Assembly: GCA_002897675.1 (NCBI GenBank)
Contig: BDSU01000045.1
Coordinates: forward strand, 87,282-151,281
DNA: 64,000 nucleotides
Direction: 5' to 3'
Origin: a bacterium BMS3Abin02
GTDB taxonomy: Bacteria; Actinomycetota; Acidimicrobiia; Spongiisociales; UBA4744
How positions within the stretch are numbered: position 1 is the first letter of the stretch; every line of letters starts with the position of its first letter. The translations under genes were made by a program, and so were the position numbers. A model generated the notes under the pieces. It was not told the origin of the DNA. It made no database searches and was given only the letters and a program-made list of their open reading frames with translations. Of this stretch, positions 32,063-41,234 are shown piece by piece.

Positions 32063-34201
32063 ATGGAACCTCGTCGCCGCCCGACTGCCAGCAGGGTCCT
32101 CGGCGCCCTCGCCGTCGTCACGTTCCTTGCAACACTGTTCCTCTGGTGGCTCGGCACGCTGCCCGGTCACTTCGTTCCAGCTGTCGGGAGAGTGATCTTC
32201 GGGGACATCCCCGACGCACTCATCGCTGTCTTCTACGTTGGAGTGGCGGCGTTTCTGGCGTTGAGCATCCATCTGTTCTCCCTGCGGGCCCGTAACTGGG
32301 AACGGGGCGCTTTTGAACGTCGTTGGGGGCAGTGGAAGGAACGGGTGCTGGCTCTCGACTCGGGTCTTCGCATGCGCACCCTTCTCGAGGAGCGTACCGC
32401 CGGGTGGATGCACGCGATGATCTATTGGGGATTCGTCGTCCTGTTCCTGGGCACGGTCATCCTCGAAATCGACCATCTCCTGCCGATGAGTCTGAAGTTC
32501 CTCCAGGGCGGCTTCTACCAGGGCTACTCGGCGGTGCTCGATGTGGCCGGCGTCGTGTTCGTGACAGGAGTGCTCTGGGCAGCCGTCCGTCGGTACGGAC
32601 AGCGCCCGTGGCGGCTGCGGTCCAAGACCAGGGACGAAGACGCCTGGATCCTGTTCACCCTTGCGATGATCGGAATCACCGGGCTTCTCGTCGAAGCGGC
32701 ACGGATCTCCCTCTCCGGGCGCCCATCCTTCGAGACGTGGTCGATCGTCGGCTACCCGCTGAGCTTTCTCTTTCCTGCTGCCGTGGCGCAGGCGTGGCAT
32801 CGGGCCTTGTGGGTCCTGCACGTCGTCTCGTTCGTCGGTTTCGTAGTGCTGCTGCCGACCACCAAACTGCGGCACATGCTCGTGTCTCCGGCCAACATGG
32901 CGCTCTCTCCACGCGAGCGAACCAAGGGAGCGATGCGAGAAATGCCGAACCTCATGGAGGTCGAGGACATCGAGACGGTTGGCGCCTCGGTCGTTGCAGA
33001 CTTCACGTGGAAGCAGTTACTCGACACCGATGCGTGCACCGTCTGCGGCCGGTGCATGTCGGTGTGTCCGGCCAACGTGACGGGCAAGCCGCTCGATCCC
33101 AGGGAGATCATCCTGAAACTCGGACAGGTGGCCACGGTGACCGGGTGCCCGGTCGTCTCTCCGACGGTCATGGCGGACGCCGCGATCACGATCACCGCAG
33201 ACAACGTCTTCGAGCGGATCAGCGCCGAGGAAGTGTGGACGTGCACGACGTGCCGCGCATGCGACGAGGTGTGTCCTGTGAACATCGAGATCGTCGACAA
33301 GATCCTCGACATGCGCCGATATCTGACCTTGATGGAGTCGGACTTCCCGTCAGAACTCGGCAAGACCTACCTGGCGCTCGAGAACCAGGGCAACCCATGG
33401 GGGATGGGCCGGCAGGATCGTGCGGCATGGACCAGACAACTCGACTTCGATGTCAAGATCTTGGGTGAAGACGGTGTGGAGAGCGCCGAATACCTGTACT
33501 GGGTCGGCTGTGCCGGGTCGTTCGACGATCGGAATCAGAAAGTGACCGTCGCCACCGCCAGGCTGCTCCACGAAGCCGGAGTGGACTTTGCCATTCTGGG
33601 CCCACGAGAAAAGTGCTCCGGCGACCCTGCCCGACGGTCCGGCAATGAGTACGTCTTCCAGCAGTTGGCGTTGGAGAACATCGAGACGATGAATGACTCG
33701 CGTGTGCGCAAGATCATCACCCAGTGCCCCCACTGCTTCAACACGCTCAAGAACGAATACCCGCAGTTCGGTGGCGACTATGAGCTGATCCACCACAGCG
33801 AACTGCTCTCGGCCCTCGTCGAAGAAGGAAGGCTGAGTCCCGAGCCGTCGGATGGGAAGAAGATCACCTATCACGATCCGTGCTACCTGGGCCGGTACAA
33901 CGACGTCTATGAAGCTCCCCGTTCCGTCGTCGGCACCGGGCTCGTCGAGATGGAGCGCTCGGAGAGCTCGTCCTTCTGCTGTGGCGCCGGTGGCGCCCAG
34001 TTCTGGATGGAGGATCGAGTCGGCAAGAAAGTGAACATCGAACGTGCGCAGGAGGCGATCGCCACCGGTGCAGAGGAGGTCGCGGTCGCCTGCCCGTTCT
34101 GTTTCATCATGATGGACGACGGTGTCAAGGAGTTGGGGAAGGAGATTCCCGTCAAGGACATCGCCCAGATCCTTTCCGAGCGGATCTTCCCCGGGAAGTA
34201 G
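32063..34201 (+). CDS. etfD: EtfD-like membrane Fe-S oxidoreductase
   Basis: 712 aa. Residues about 10-275 form a NarI/DsrM-like membrane domain with about six helices and possible heme His. Then two [4Fe-4S] motifs, CTVCGRCMSVCPAN and CTTCRACDEVCPVN (about residues 325-410), and two CCG domains with ITQCPHCFNTLKNEYP and SFCCGAGGAQFW. This matches Rv0338c/EtfD, which passes electrons from electron-transfer flavoprotein to menaquinone in beta-oxidation. The acyl-CoA dehydrogenase at 60631 would feed such a route. GAAGGAGCAGG precedes the ATG. Confidence 0.88.
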   Translation: MEPRRRPTASRVLGALAVVTFLATLFLWWLGTLPGHFVPAVGRVIFGDIPDALIAVFYVGVAAFLALSIHLFSLRARNWERGAFERRWGQWKERVLALDSGLRMRTLLEERTAGWMHAMIYWGFVVLFLGTVILEIDHLLPMSLKFLQGGFYQGYSAVLDVAGVVFVTGVLWAAVRRYGQRPWRLRSKTRDEDAWILFTLAMIGITGLLVEAARISLSGRPSFETWSIVGYPLSFLFPAAVAQAWHRALWVLHVVSFVGFVVLLPTTKLRHMLVSPANMALSPRERTKGAMREMPNLMEVEDIETVGASVVADFTWKQLLDTDACTVCGRCMSVCPANVTGKPLDPREIILKLGQVATVTGCPVVSPTVMADAAITITADNVFERISAEEVWTCTTCRACDEVCPVNIEIVDKILDMRRYLTLMESDFPSELGKTYLALENQGNPWGMGRQDRAAWTRQLDFDVKILGEDGVESAEYLYWVGCAGSFDDRNQKVTVATARLLHEAGVDFAILGPREKCSGDPARRSGNEYVFQQLALENIETMNDSRVRKIITQCPHCFNTLKNEYPQFGGDYELIHHSELLSALVEEGRLSPEPSDGKKITYHDPCYLGRYNDVYEAPRSVVGTGLVEMERSESSSFCCGAGGAQFWMEDRVGKKVNIERAQEAIATGAEEVAVACPFCFIMMDDGVKELGKEIPVKDIAQILSERIFPGK

Positions 34202-34226
34202 GTACGCGGCACCGGGAGGCCGGCGC

Positions 34227-34358
34227 AGTGCCTCGACCGGCAACCCTTGCGGTACCCTGCCGGCCAGGAACGCCGAGCAACTCCCTTCCCCCCGGTTCTT
34301 GCGTGAGCTGGTTGCCCATGGCACGGGGCGGCCTCACGCATGAAGGGTTGGGTGCGCC
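34227..34358 (+). repeat. 133-bp structured intergenic repeat, copy 2
   Basis: Follows the etfD stop by 25 bp. Same element as 22408-22540. Its 12-bp arms have one mismatch (TTCTTGCGTGAG against CTCACGCATGAA). Confidence 0.75.
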
Positions 34359-34476
34359 TCCGTTCAGACGCCCCTGCCTCGGCAACGACACACCGAACGC
34401 TGCCTGTCAGGGCACTAGTCACTGGGATGACACCCTGGTTGACTCCACGTTGTGACCGCACCCTGTAGTACGTTGA

Positions 34477-34498
34477 CCACTAATAGCGCTGATAGTGG
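34477..34498 (+). promoter_or_regulatory. 22-bp palindrome before the zinc-ribbon gene
   Basis: CCACTA-AT-AGCGCT-GA-TAGTGG, symmetric except for four bases, ending 8 bp before the ATG at 34506. Probably an operator. Confidence 0.5.
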
Positions 34499-34505
34499 AG
34501 TGACC

Positions 34506-34766
34506 ATGACACGTAGCTGCAAAGAGCACGACTTCGGAGACCCTGTTGGAGTCGGCGGGGGAATCGTTCGCCGCGCCTGCTCGCGCTGTGGCGCAGTCCA
34601 TCTCGATATCACCCGGCAGGAAGTACTCGTGAACTCGGGCCTCTTCCAGTCGGGTCGTGTCAAGTGGATGACCTGGGAACCTGCACCGGAAGCGCCGGTT
34701 CACCATGAACGCGGGTTCGGGAAAGCCCCGGGGGGACGCCGCAGAGTGGCAACGGTCATCGCGTAG
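34506..34766 (+). CDS. Small zinc-ribbon-like protein
   Basis: 86 aa. MTRSCKEHDFGDP and later RRACSRCGAVHLDIT give a C-x2-H and CxxC pair fitting a zinc ribbon. C-terminus basic. ATG at 34506 chosen since it follows the palindrome and the family-like part starts there. No function assigned. Confidence 0.6.
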   Translation: MTRSCKEHDFGDPVGVGGGIVRRACSRCGAVHLDITRQEVLVNSGLFQSGRVKWMTWEPAPEAPVHHERGFGKAPGGRRRVATVIA

Positions 34767-34797
34767 TTCTTGCTGCGGTCGCGATAGCCGGTTTCGA

Positions 34798-34896
34798 GTC
34801 ATCAGTCATCAGTTCTCGGTAAGTGGTCGATGCGGTGTCCTCTTGCCGGGAACGCTTCGACGGCTGACGGCTGACGGCTGACGGCTGACGGCTGAC
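34798..34896 (+). repeat. Heptamer repeats (TCATCAG, then GGCTGAC x5)
   Basis: GTCATCAGTCATCAGTTCTCGG at 34799-34820 and five perfect GGCTGAC units at 34862-34896. Both belong to a 7-bp-period family seen again near 41643 and 56931. Confidence 0.7.
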
Positions 34897-34902
34897 GGCC
34901 GG

Positions 34903-36351
34903 CTACTCCTGGACGACCTCCCATACCGCGCCGGTGCGGGGTGGCAGAGCCAACCGGACGATGTCGCGATCTGCGTTGACACCACCTTCGCCCCAGAGTG
35001 TCCGATAGTTCCCGGCGAGACCGTGGGTCTGGAACGATGCGGATGCCGCGCTGTCTCCGGCATTGACGGCGACGATGATCCTCTCGCCTTCTTTCACCCT
35101 GGAGAATGTGATCATGTGGTCCACCGCGGCGAGTGAGCGGTACTCGCCGTGGCGGAGTGATGGATGGTCGCGGCGAAGAGCGATCAAGGACCGGAACGTG
35201 GCCCGCAGATCGTGGTTCCACGCGTCTTCGTCGTTCCAGGGAAATGCACCGCGCGATTCCGGGTCCTTCCCACCTGTCATCGCGATCTCGTCCCCGTAGT
35301 AGATGCTCGGTGCGCCGGGGAAGGTGAACTGCAACAGGGCCGCAAGTTCGACCGAGGTCGTATCACCTCCGGAGACGGTCGATACCCGAGGCGTGTCATG
35401 TGATCCGAGCAGGGTGAGGTTCGCTTCCGCCGTATCCTTCGGGTAGGCGGCGATCAGTCTGTCGATGCGATCGCGATAGGCACTGGCATCCAGCGCCGGG
35501 GTGAGGGGATAGTTCTGGCCTGCGGCGAGGCTGTTCTTGATTCGGTATCCGGCCGTGAACGCGAGGGTGTATCCGGCAAAGAGGTAGTTCATCGTTCCGT
35601 CGAAACGGTCACCCTTGGCGATCCAATCGCTTGCGTCGTCCCAGATCTCGCCGACGATGTAGGCCTCGGGGTCGATCGTCTTCACTCGGGAACGGAACTC
35701 TTCCCAGAATCCCTCCGTCCTGATCTCCTGTGGTACGTCGAGTCTCCACCCGTCCGCACCTCGGCTGATCCAATGCTCGGCGACACCCATCAGGTACTCA
35801 CGTACCTCCGGGTTCTCCGTGTTGAGTTTCGGAAGTCCGCGAAGACCCCACCATGCCTCGTAGTTCGCAGGCAGATCCTCTTCATAGGGGTGCAGCGGCC
35901 AGCCCTCGATGAAGAACCAGTCCTTCCACGGGGAGGCCGGTCCGTTCTCCGCGACGTCGTGAAACGGGAAGAAGCCTCGGCTTGCATGGTTGAACACGCC
36001 GTCGAGAATCACCCTGATCCCTCGATCGTGGCAGGCTCCCAGGAGGGTGTCGAAGGCCTCGTCGCCTCCCAGCATGGGGTCGACCCTGTAGTAGTCGAAG
36101 GTGTGATACCGATGGTTGGTCGCCGACCAGAAGATCGGGTTGAGGTACACCGCCGTGATGCCGAGATCGGTCAGATAGTCGAGGTGCTCTTCGACACCGA
36201 GCAGGTCCCCACCCTTGTACCCGTGTACGGTCGGCGGCGATTCCCACGACTCGAGGTTCGATGGCTTGGCGACTCGCTCCGATCTTGCGAACCGATCGGG
36301 AAAGATCTGATAGAAGACGGCGTCGGAGACCCAGGACGGTGGTGTGTTCAT
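34903..36351 (-). CDS. GH13 alpha-glycosidase (neopullulanase/cyclomaltodextrinase-like)
   Basis: 482 aa from ATG 36351 (ATGs at 36372 and 36390 are possible). Alpha-amylase TIM barrel: VFYQIFPDRF, DGVFNHASRG (region I), DGWRLDVPQE with the Asp nucleophile, YIVGEIWDD with the acid/base Glu, and LLGSHDTPR with the third Asp. Hydrolyses alpha-1,4 glucans or maltodextrins. No signal peptide, so cytoplasmic. No sugar transporter adjacent. Confidence 0.88.
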   Translation of the reverse strand: MNTPPSWVSDAVFYQIFPDRFARSERVAKPSNLESWESPPTVHGYKGGDLLGVEEHLDYLTDLGITAVYLNPIFWSATNHRYHTFDYYRVDPMLGGDEAFDTLLGACHDRGIRVILDGVFNHASRGFFPFHDVAENGPASPWKDWFFIEGWPLHPYEEDLPANYEAWWGLRGLPKLNTENPEVREYLMGVAEHWISRGADGWRLDVPQEIRTEGFWEEFRSRVKTIDPEAYIVGEIWDDASDWIAKGDRFDGTMNYLFAGYTLAFTAGYRIKNSLAAGQNYPLTPALDASAYRDRIDRLIAAYPKDTAEANLTLLGSHDTPRVSTVSGGDTTSVELAALLQFTFPGAPSIYYGDEIAMTGGKDPESRGAFPWNDEDAWNHDLRATFRSLIALRRDHPSLRHGEYRSLAAVDHMITFSRVKEGERIIVAVNAGDSAASASFQTHGLAGNYRTLWGEGGVNADRDIVRLALPPRTGAVWEVVQE

Positions 36352-36549
36352 GTGCGATGGCGAGTCTTGCATGAGCGGTCGGTAACGCATAACGGGTGGC
36401 ACACGTTTCGCGCCCTGGTCTCCCAACTGCCCTGCACGGAGTTGTCGTGCTCTTGCCTGATCGCAGAAGGTGCGGTGTCCGGCGGGGATTCCGCGGGAGG
36501 ATCTGCCTGCCCGGATCGGATGCATGCGTCGAGCGCGTTTCCAACGGTC

Positions 36550-37581
36550 CTATCTGGAACGATGTGCTGCGATCGATCGCTGCACCGGTGCGACGTGCTC
36601 GATGAGTTGGCGGGGAGGGGCAGACGCCTGCCGTGCCGCTGCCCGGATGCTCGCGAGAGTCGGGATCAGGCCCGCAGGCTCCAAGCCGAGGGCTCGTCGC
36701 GCCTCTCCGGCTGTCGTGGCCGGGTCGTCTGCTCGATTGACCAGAGGTATCGGTGTGGGCCCCTGCCACGCGGCGACGAGCATCGAGGCACGCACGAGCC
36801 CGGTGGGGCCGGCGTCACAGACGAGCACGGCGGTGTTGGCCTGTCGCAGGATCGTCTCGCCCTGGGGCCATGGCCCCAGGTCTACGACGACGACATCGAA
36901 GGAGCCGAGCGCCGACCGAACGAGTTCCCAGCGGAGGGCGGCCGTGAGTGGACCTCCGTCGATGCCCGCGAGCACGGAGATGGGCCCGACGCTGCGAGCA
37001 CGGTCGTCAGGCAGTTCTCCGAAGGATCGGACGGCATCGAACGCGTCCGCGAGGCCAGGATGAGGACGAAGCCCGAGACGAATGCCAAGCGACGGTGGGT
37101 CGAGGTCGACGAGGAGCGTTCGGTGTTCTCGTGCGGCGCCCCACGCGATGGCGATGGAGATCTCGGTGCGTCCCGGCGCTCCCCTGGGACCGGTCACCGC
37201 GACGAGTGTGCCCTCGGGCGATGTCGGAGGAGTCGTGATCGAGAGTGCCTGGACGGTGCGGAGCAGCCGGAGCGCCGGAGTGTCGTCGGGAAGGATCGCG
37301 TCCGCGCCGGCCGTCTCGAAGAGCCGCTTCCCAGGCTCGTCGCCGGCAGGGTGAATTCCGACGACTCGAATCCCTCTGCGTCGCCACGCCTTCACGATGG
37401 CGGGGGAGATCCACGGTGTTTCCGATCCGGCCACGATGACGCTCGGCGAGCGGCGAGTGGCTTCTTCCGGCTCGTACGCTCGCGCGACGACCCGCACTGC
37501 CGCAGTTTCTCGAGCAAACGACACGAAGACTTCCTCCCAGGCACGGGCGGTGAGCACGGTTGCCACGGATGCACGACTCAT
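36550..37581 (-). CDS. CpaE/Ssd-like MinD-family ATPase with degenerate P-loop
   Basis: 343 aa. An N-terminal receiver-like region (1-100), then a ParA/MinD fold. The deviant Walker A reads VTGPRGAPGRTE, so the conserved lysines of KGGxGKS are lost or replaced. FDVVVVDLGPWP is the Walker B strand. Resembles mycobacterial Ssd (Rv3660c). No Tad pilus genes follow. Overlaps the 95-aa gene upstream (ATGA). Confidence 0.75.
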   Translation of the reverse strand: MSRASVATVLTARAWEEVFVSFARETAAVRVVARAYEPEEATRRSPSVIVAGSETPWISPAIVKAWRRRGIRVVGIHPAGDEPGKRLFETAGADAILPDDTPALRLLRTVQALSITTPPTSPEGTLVAVTGPRGAPGRTEISIAIAWGAAREHRTLLVDLDPPSLGIRLGLRPHPGLADAFDAVRSFGELPDDRARSVGPISVLAGIDGGPLTAALRWELVRSALGSFDVVVVDLGPWPQGETILRQANTAVLVCDAGPTGLVRASMLVAAWQGPTPIPLVNRADDPATTAGEARRALGLEPAGLIPTLASIRAAARQASAPPRQLIEHVAPVQRSIAAHRSR

Positions 37582-37865
37582 CGGAACTGTGCTTGCGTGA
37601 TGTGAAAGAGGGGGACCACCGACCCCTCGAGGGTTACATGATCCAGCCCGACTCCGGTGATGGTGCCGGCGACGATCGACCCTTCGACGGTGACGACGAT
37701 GGCGCTCTCCTGCCGGTCTTCTGCATCGAGGAAGCGATCTCGCAGCGTCCGCGTCCTCCTGTGGAGTGTTGCTGCGGCTTCCTGCTCGGCACCGAGGACC
37801 TCCTCGAACTGGGATCGGAGGCGGCGGGTCAGCTCAACGAGATCGGGATGTCGCAGCGGATCCAC
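37578..37865 (-). CDS. 95-aa conserved-looking protein upstream of the CpaE-like gene
   Basis: Not recognised. A helical N-terminus (LVELTRRLRSQFEEVLGAEQ), then a small beta-rich end (VTVEGSIVAGTITGVGLDHV). Coupled to the CpaE-like gene by an ATGA overlap. Its promoter is in the AT-rich divergent region. Confidence 0.6.
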   Translation of the reverse strand: MDPLRHPDLVELTRRLRSQFEEVLGAEQEAAATLHRRTRTLRDRFLDAEDRQESAIVVTVEGSIVAGTITGVGLDHVTLEGSVVPLFHITQAQFR

Positions 37866-37899
37866 CGTGCATCCTCCTCACAAGACACATATAACCATC

Positions 37900-37915
37900 G
37901 TTAGCAATTGTTAAC
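37900..37915. promoter_or_regulatory. GTTAGCAATTGTTAAC site in an AT-rich divergent promoter
   Basis: Near-palindrome between the genes at 37865 (minus) and 37996 (plus). It shares GTTAGCA(A/G)TTGT with the region upstream of the XRE regulator at 42876. On the plus side TAACCT at 37983 is 13 nt before the 37996 ATG. Confidence 0.5.
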
Positions 37916-37995
37916 ATAGACCAAAGACGATTAGCAAGCAAGTAGAAGAGGGGTCTTTCTTTCGCGTTCTGGGTGGGGCGGGTAACCTTGATTCG

Positions 37996-39039
37996 ATGTC
38001 GGTGTCTCGCAGTGTCTGTGTGGCCCTTGTTGCCACTGCCCTTCTCTTCGCCTCGCTTCCGGGCGGCGAGGCAGCGCTCGCGCAGACCAAGGGCGATGTC
38101 GACGAGGCTCGGCAAGAGGCGAACCGGGCGAAATCGGCACTCTCCGATGCGCAGCAGGTCGCCGATCAGGCGAATCTTGTTCGCTCCGGTGTCGAGGCCG
38201 ACCTGCTGTCCCGGCTCGATGCCGTCGAGCGGACCAGTGCCGATCTCGACGTGGTGTCCTCCAAGGTCATCGAGCTCCGTGGCCAGATCGAGGATGCAGA
38301 GCTGCTGGTCAGGTCACTGCGCACTTCGGCGGACGAACGAGCCGTGGAGGCATATATGAGTTCGTGGTCGACCGACATCGGCCTGGTTGTCCTCTCCGCC
38401 GATCTCACGCAGGCGCTCGTTCTCGAGGATGTCGCCGAGACGGCGCGCGAGGACGATCTGGCCCAGATCAACGAGCTGACGATCCAACGCCGCATCCTGA
38501 ACGAACTGCGCTCCGACCAGGAGTCGGAGCAGCAGCGGCTCAGGCGAATACAGGATGATCTGACATCCCAGGTCAACGTTCTCGAGCAGCTCTTCCTTCA
38601 GGCGGACGTGGAGGTTCGGGCGGCGTTTCTCGCGGTCGACGAATCCGATCGACAGTATCGGGCAGCCCGCAGCAAGGCAGTGGTTGCGCAGAGGGCGTAT
38701 GACGAGGCGCAGCGAAGGCTGCGTATCGGCAGAGGTGTGGAGCGATGGCGGCCTCTCGTCCAGAAGTACTTCCCGCCCGAACTCATCGATCAGGCTCTCG
38801 CCGTCATGTACTGCGAAAGTGGCGGAGATCCGGATGCGACGAATCCGCGTTCCAACGCCGCCGGCCTCTTCCAGTTTCTCAGGGGCACGTGGGCCATCGC
38901 CAGTGTTCGGGCCGGGTTTGGCGGATACAGCCGGTTGGACCCGGAGGCGAACATCGCTTCGGCCGCATGGCTCGTGGACTACTCCATTCGGACCCGCCAC
39001 CCCGCCGGGGCATGGGGCCACTGGTCCTGTAGGCCGTAG
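37996..39039 (+). CDS. Secreted coiled-coil lytic transglycosylase
   Basis: 347 aa. Signal peptide to about residue 30 (ALAQTKG), long coiled coil (32-235), then an SLT domain with ALAVMYCESGGDPDATNPRS and NAAGLFQFLRGTW, where the Glu is catalytic. Cleaves peptidoglycan; the coiled coil is like that of cell-division hydrolases. ATG lies 13 nt after TAACCT (leaderless). Confidence 0.85.
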   Translation: MSVSRSVCVALVATALLFASLPGGEAALAQTKGDVDEARQEANRAKSALSDAQQVADQANLVRSGVEADLLSRLDAVERTSADLDVVSSKVIELRGQIEDAELLVRSLRTSADERAVEAYMSSWSTDIGLVVLSADLTQALVLEDVAETAREDDLAQINELTIQRRILNELRSDQESEQQRLRRIQDDLTSQVNVLEQLFLQADVEVRAAFLAVDESDRQYRAARSKAVVAQRAYDEAQRRLRIGRGVERWRPLVQKYFPPELIDQALAVMYCESGGDPDATNPRSNAAGLFQFLRGTWAIASVRAGFGGYSRLDPEANIASAAWLVDYSIRTRHPAGAWGHWSCRP

Positions 39040-39043
39040 CGTC

Positions 39044-39244
39044 ATGGATCGTATCGAGATCAGTGGTGAGAAGGAATGGTTCTCTGTTGCCGATATCTGC
39101 GCGCACATGGAGGTGACCCCCTACGTGGTCACCTCCCTGTTGCGAGCGGGTGAGATTCCGGCTGTGAAGTTCGGCAGAGAATGGCGGGTAGCCAGGCGAG
39201 ACCTGGAGGATTGGATCAACGCGCAGCGCAGCCGCAATGCCTGA
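39044..39244 (+). CDS. Excisionase-family helix-turn-helix protein
   Basis: 66 aa. EWFSVADICAHMEVTPYVVT and FGREWRVARRDLEDWI match the HTH_17/excisionase fold. Five bases after the transglycosylase and overlapping the methyltransferase by 8 bp. No integrase nearby, so a chromosomal regulator rather than a phage relic. Confidence 0.8.
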   Translation: MDRIEISGEKEWFSVADICAHMEVTPYVVTSLLRAGEIPAVKFGREWRVARRDLEDWINAQRSRNA

Positions 39245-40433
39245 TCCGATCGAGTTCGTTCCTGACCGTTGGGCAAACGGAGGAGAGGTCGTCGGACGAT
39301 GGCAGGGCAAAGCCGTCTTCGTGCCCGACGCGTTGCCGGGCGAGCGGATTCGTGTCCGCATCGTACGAGAGAAGTCATCGTGGGCGCGCGGAGAACTCCT
39401 GGAGGTCCTCGAGCCGTCTCCGATGCGTACGGCGGCGCCATGTCCCGCGTTTGGCTCTTGCGGGGGATGCCAGTGGCAACACGTCTCCTACGATGCTCAG
39501 CTCGAGGCAAAACGGCAGATTGTCCAAGGGCAGCTCGAGCATCTCGGAGGAGTGGACGATCCCATGGTTCGAGAGACGGTTGCGCCAGGGGCGCCGTTCG
39601 GGTATCGAAACCGGATGACGTTTCACGTCGCAGGCGACCACCTCTCGATGTACCGCAGGCGGTCGAGGGATCCCGTGGCCATTCAACAGTGTCATCTCCT
39701 CGTTCCGGCTCTCACAGATCTCTTTGCCCGCCTCGACCCGGTCGAGGGTGTCCGGCAGGTGACGATCCGGAGCGGGACACGTACGGGCGACCTTCTCGCC
39801 GTCGTCGTGGGAGACATTCCCTCCGGCGCCGAGGCCTGGGGGGCCGCTGTCGCCCGGTCGGGCCGCGGCCGACTGCGAGCCGTCTTCGGTGAGCCTTTCA
39901 TCCGTGAGGAAGTGGCAGGCGCACGTTTCCGTATCTCCGGGGAGGCATTCTTCCAGGTGAACACGGACGGCGCGGAGGCCCTTGTTCGGCTCGTCGGCGA
40001 AGCTCTCGATCCTCGTTCCGACGACGTATTGATCGATGGCTACTCCGGTGTGGGTCTGTTCGGTGCAACGATCGGCCGTAAGGTTCGCAAGGTCATCGCC
40101 GTGGAATCCGACGCGAGAGCGCTCGGCGACCTTCGTCACAATCTCGGCGGCATACAGGCGCAGGTCGTCGGGCATCGCTTCGAGGCCGGAGTCGGAGGAG
40201 CGTGGGACATTGCCATCGTCGATCCACCTCGTGTCGGGCTCGGCAAGGGGGGAGTCGATGTGGTGGTCTCGGGAGGACCCCGGGCCGTCGCCTATGTGTC
40301 GTGCGATCCGGCGTCCCTCGCCCGGGATTCCCGATATCTCGCCGACCATGGATATCGACTGCAGTGGGCCACACCGGTCGACCTGTTTCCTCAGACGTTC
40401 CACATCGAGACGGTCGCCGTCTTCACGCGTTGA
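39237..40433 (+). CDS. TrmA/RumA-family RNA 5-methyluridine methyltransferase
   Basis: 398 aa. TRAM domain (1-60), [4Fe-4S] cysteines in PCPAFGSCGGCQWQHV and QQCHLL, SAM site DGYSGVGLFG, DPPRVGLGKG, nucleophile YVSCDPASLARD, and FPQTFHIETV. Methylates a uridine in tRNA or rRNA; which one is not clear. Confidence 0.92.
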   Translation: MPDPIEFVPDRWANGGEVVGRWQGKAVFVPDALPGERIRVRIVREKSSWARGELLEVLEPSPMRTAAPCPAFGSCGGCQWQHVSYDAQLEAKRQIVQGQLEHLGGVDDPMVRETVAPGAPFGYRNRMTFHVAGDHLSMYRRRSRDPVAIQQCHLLVPALTDLFARLDPVEGVRQVTIRSGTRTGDLLAVVVGDIPSGAEAWGAAVARSGRGRLRAVFGEPFIREEVAGARFRISGEAFFQVNTDGAEALVRLVGEALDPRSDDVLIDGYSGVGLFGATIGRKVRKVIAVESDARALGDLRHNLGGIQAQVVGHRFEAGVGGAWDIAIVDPPRVGLGKGGVDVVVSGGPRAVAYVSCDPASLARDSRYLADHGYRLQWATPVDLFPQTFHIETVAVFTR

Positions 40434-40480
40434 AGTCTCGTCGCCCGAGGAGGCTCGGGATCGGCGTATAGTCACGTCTC

Positions 40481-41077
40481 ATGCACATCGATGCTCTGAT
40501 CCTCGCCGCCGGCCCCTCGACGAGGCTGGGTGAGCCGAAGCAACTCCTCGACTGGGGAGGGCCGACGCTCCTCGGGCACGTGGTCGCGATGGTCTCGAGT
40601 TTCCCGATCGATGAGACGTGGGTCGTACTCGGTTCGGGGATCGAGGACATCCTCGAGCGTGTGGAGTTCGGCGATGCAGGGATCATCCAGAACCTCGAAT
40701 GGGAAGAGGGAATGGCGTCCTCGTTGAGGGTTGGTCTCGACACGATCGCGCGCGAAGCGAAAGCGGACGCCGTCTTGATCGTGCTGGGAGACCAGCCGGA
40801 GGTGGACCCGGAGGTCGTTCGGCAGCTCATCGACCGGTACGAGGAGACGGGAGCATGGGCCGTGATCCCCAAGTATCGCTATCAGCGCGGGAACCCGGCT
40901 CTCATCGATCGCGCCCTGTGGCCGCGGCTGATGAGTCTCGAAGGCGACCAAGGTGCACGTACGCTGCTTCAGGCCCATCCTGAATGGGTCGAGGAGGTAT
41001 GGTTCTCCTCCACCATTCCCAGAGATGTGGACACGGCCCGGGACGCGGAGGACCTCCACCCGGACCGGCACGGCTGA
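40481..41077 (+). CDS. MobA/MocA-like nucleotidyltransferase
   Basis: 198 aa. LILAAGPSTRLGEPKQLLDW is the nucleotide-binding signature and VLGDQPEV the metal-binding Asp. Similar to MocA, which makes molybdopterin cytosine dinucleotide. No other molybdenum cofactor gene is nearby. TATAGT lies 14 nt before the ATG (leaderless). Confidence 0.85.
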   Translation: MHIDALILAAGPSTRLGEPKQLLDWGGPTLLGHVVAMVSSFPIDETWVVLGSGIEDILERVEFGDAGIIQNLEWEEGMASSLRVGLDTIAREAKADAVLIVLGDQPEVDPEVVRQLIDRYEETGAWAVIPKYRYQRGNPALIDRALWPRLMSLEGDQGARTLLQAHPEWVEEVWFSSTIPRDVDTARDAEDLHPDRHG

Positions 41078-41234
41078 CTCGAGGTCTCTTCGTACTCTTT
41101 CAGCGCCGACCAAGGCGTGTCGATCCCGGCTCGAAGGCACACGAGGAAGCGATGGGTCATGTACGAACTTCCTGCGGGAGACGAGCGCGAAGGCTGCGAC
41201 ACTAGTCTGCGGCTCGAGGGAGAAAGGAATCTGG

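Noticed and set aside
34862-34896. GGCTGAC tandem array as a CRISPR
   Set aside because: Units are contiguous 7-mers without spacers.
35773-37605. 610-aa plus-strand ORF over the glycosidase and CpaE-like genes
   Set aside because: Spans two real minus-strand genes, low-complexity high-GC shadow.
39044-39244. Excisionase-like gene as evidence for a prophage or integrative element
   Set aside because: No integrase, att repeats or phage genes nearby; it sits in a housekeeping run.
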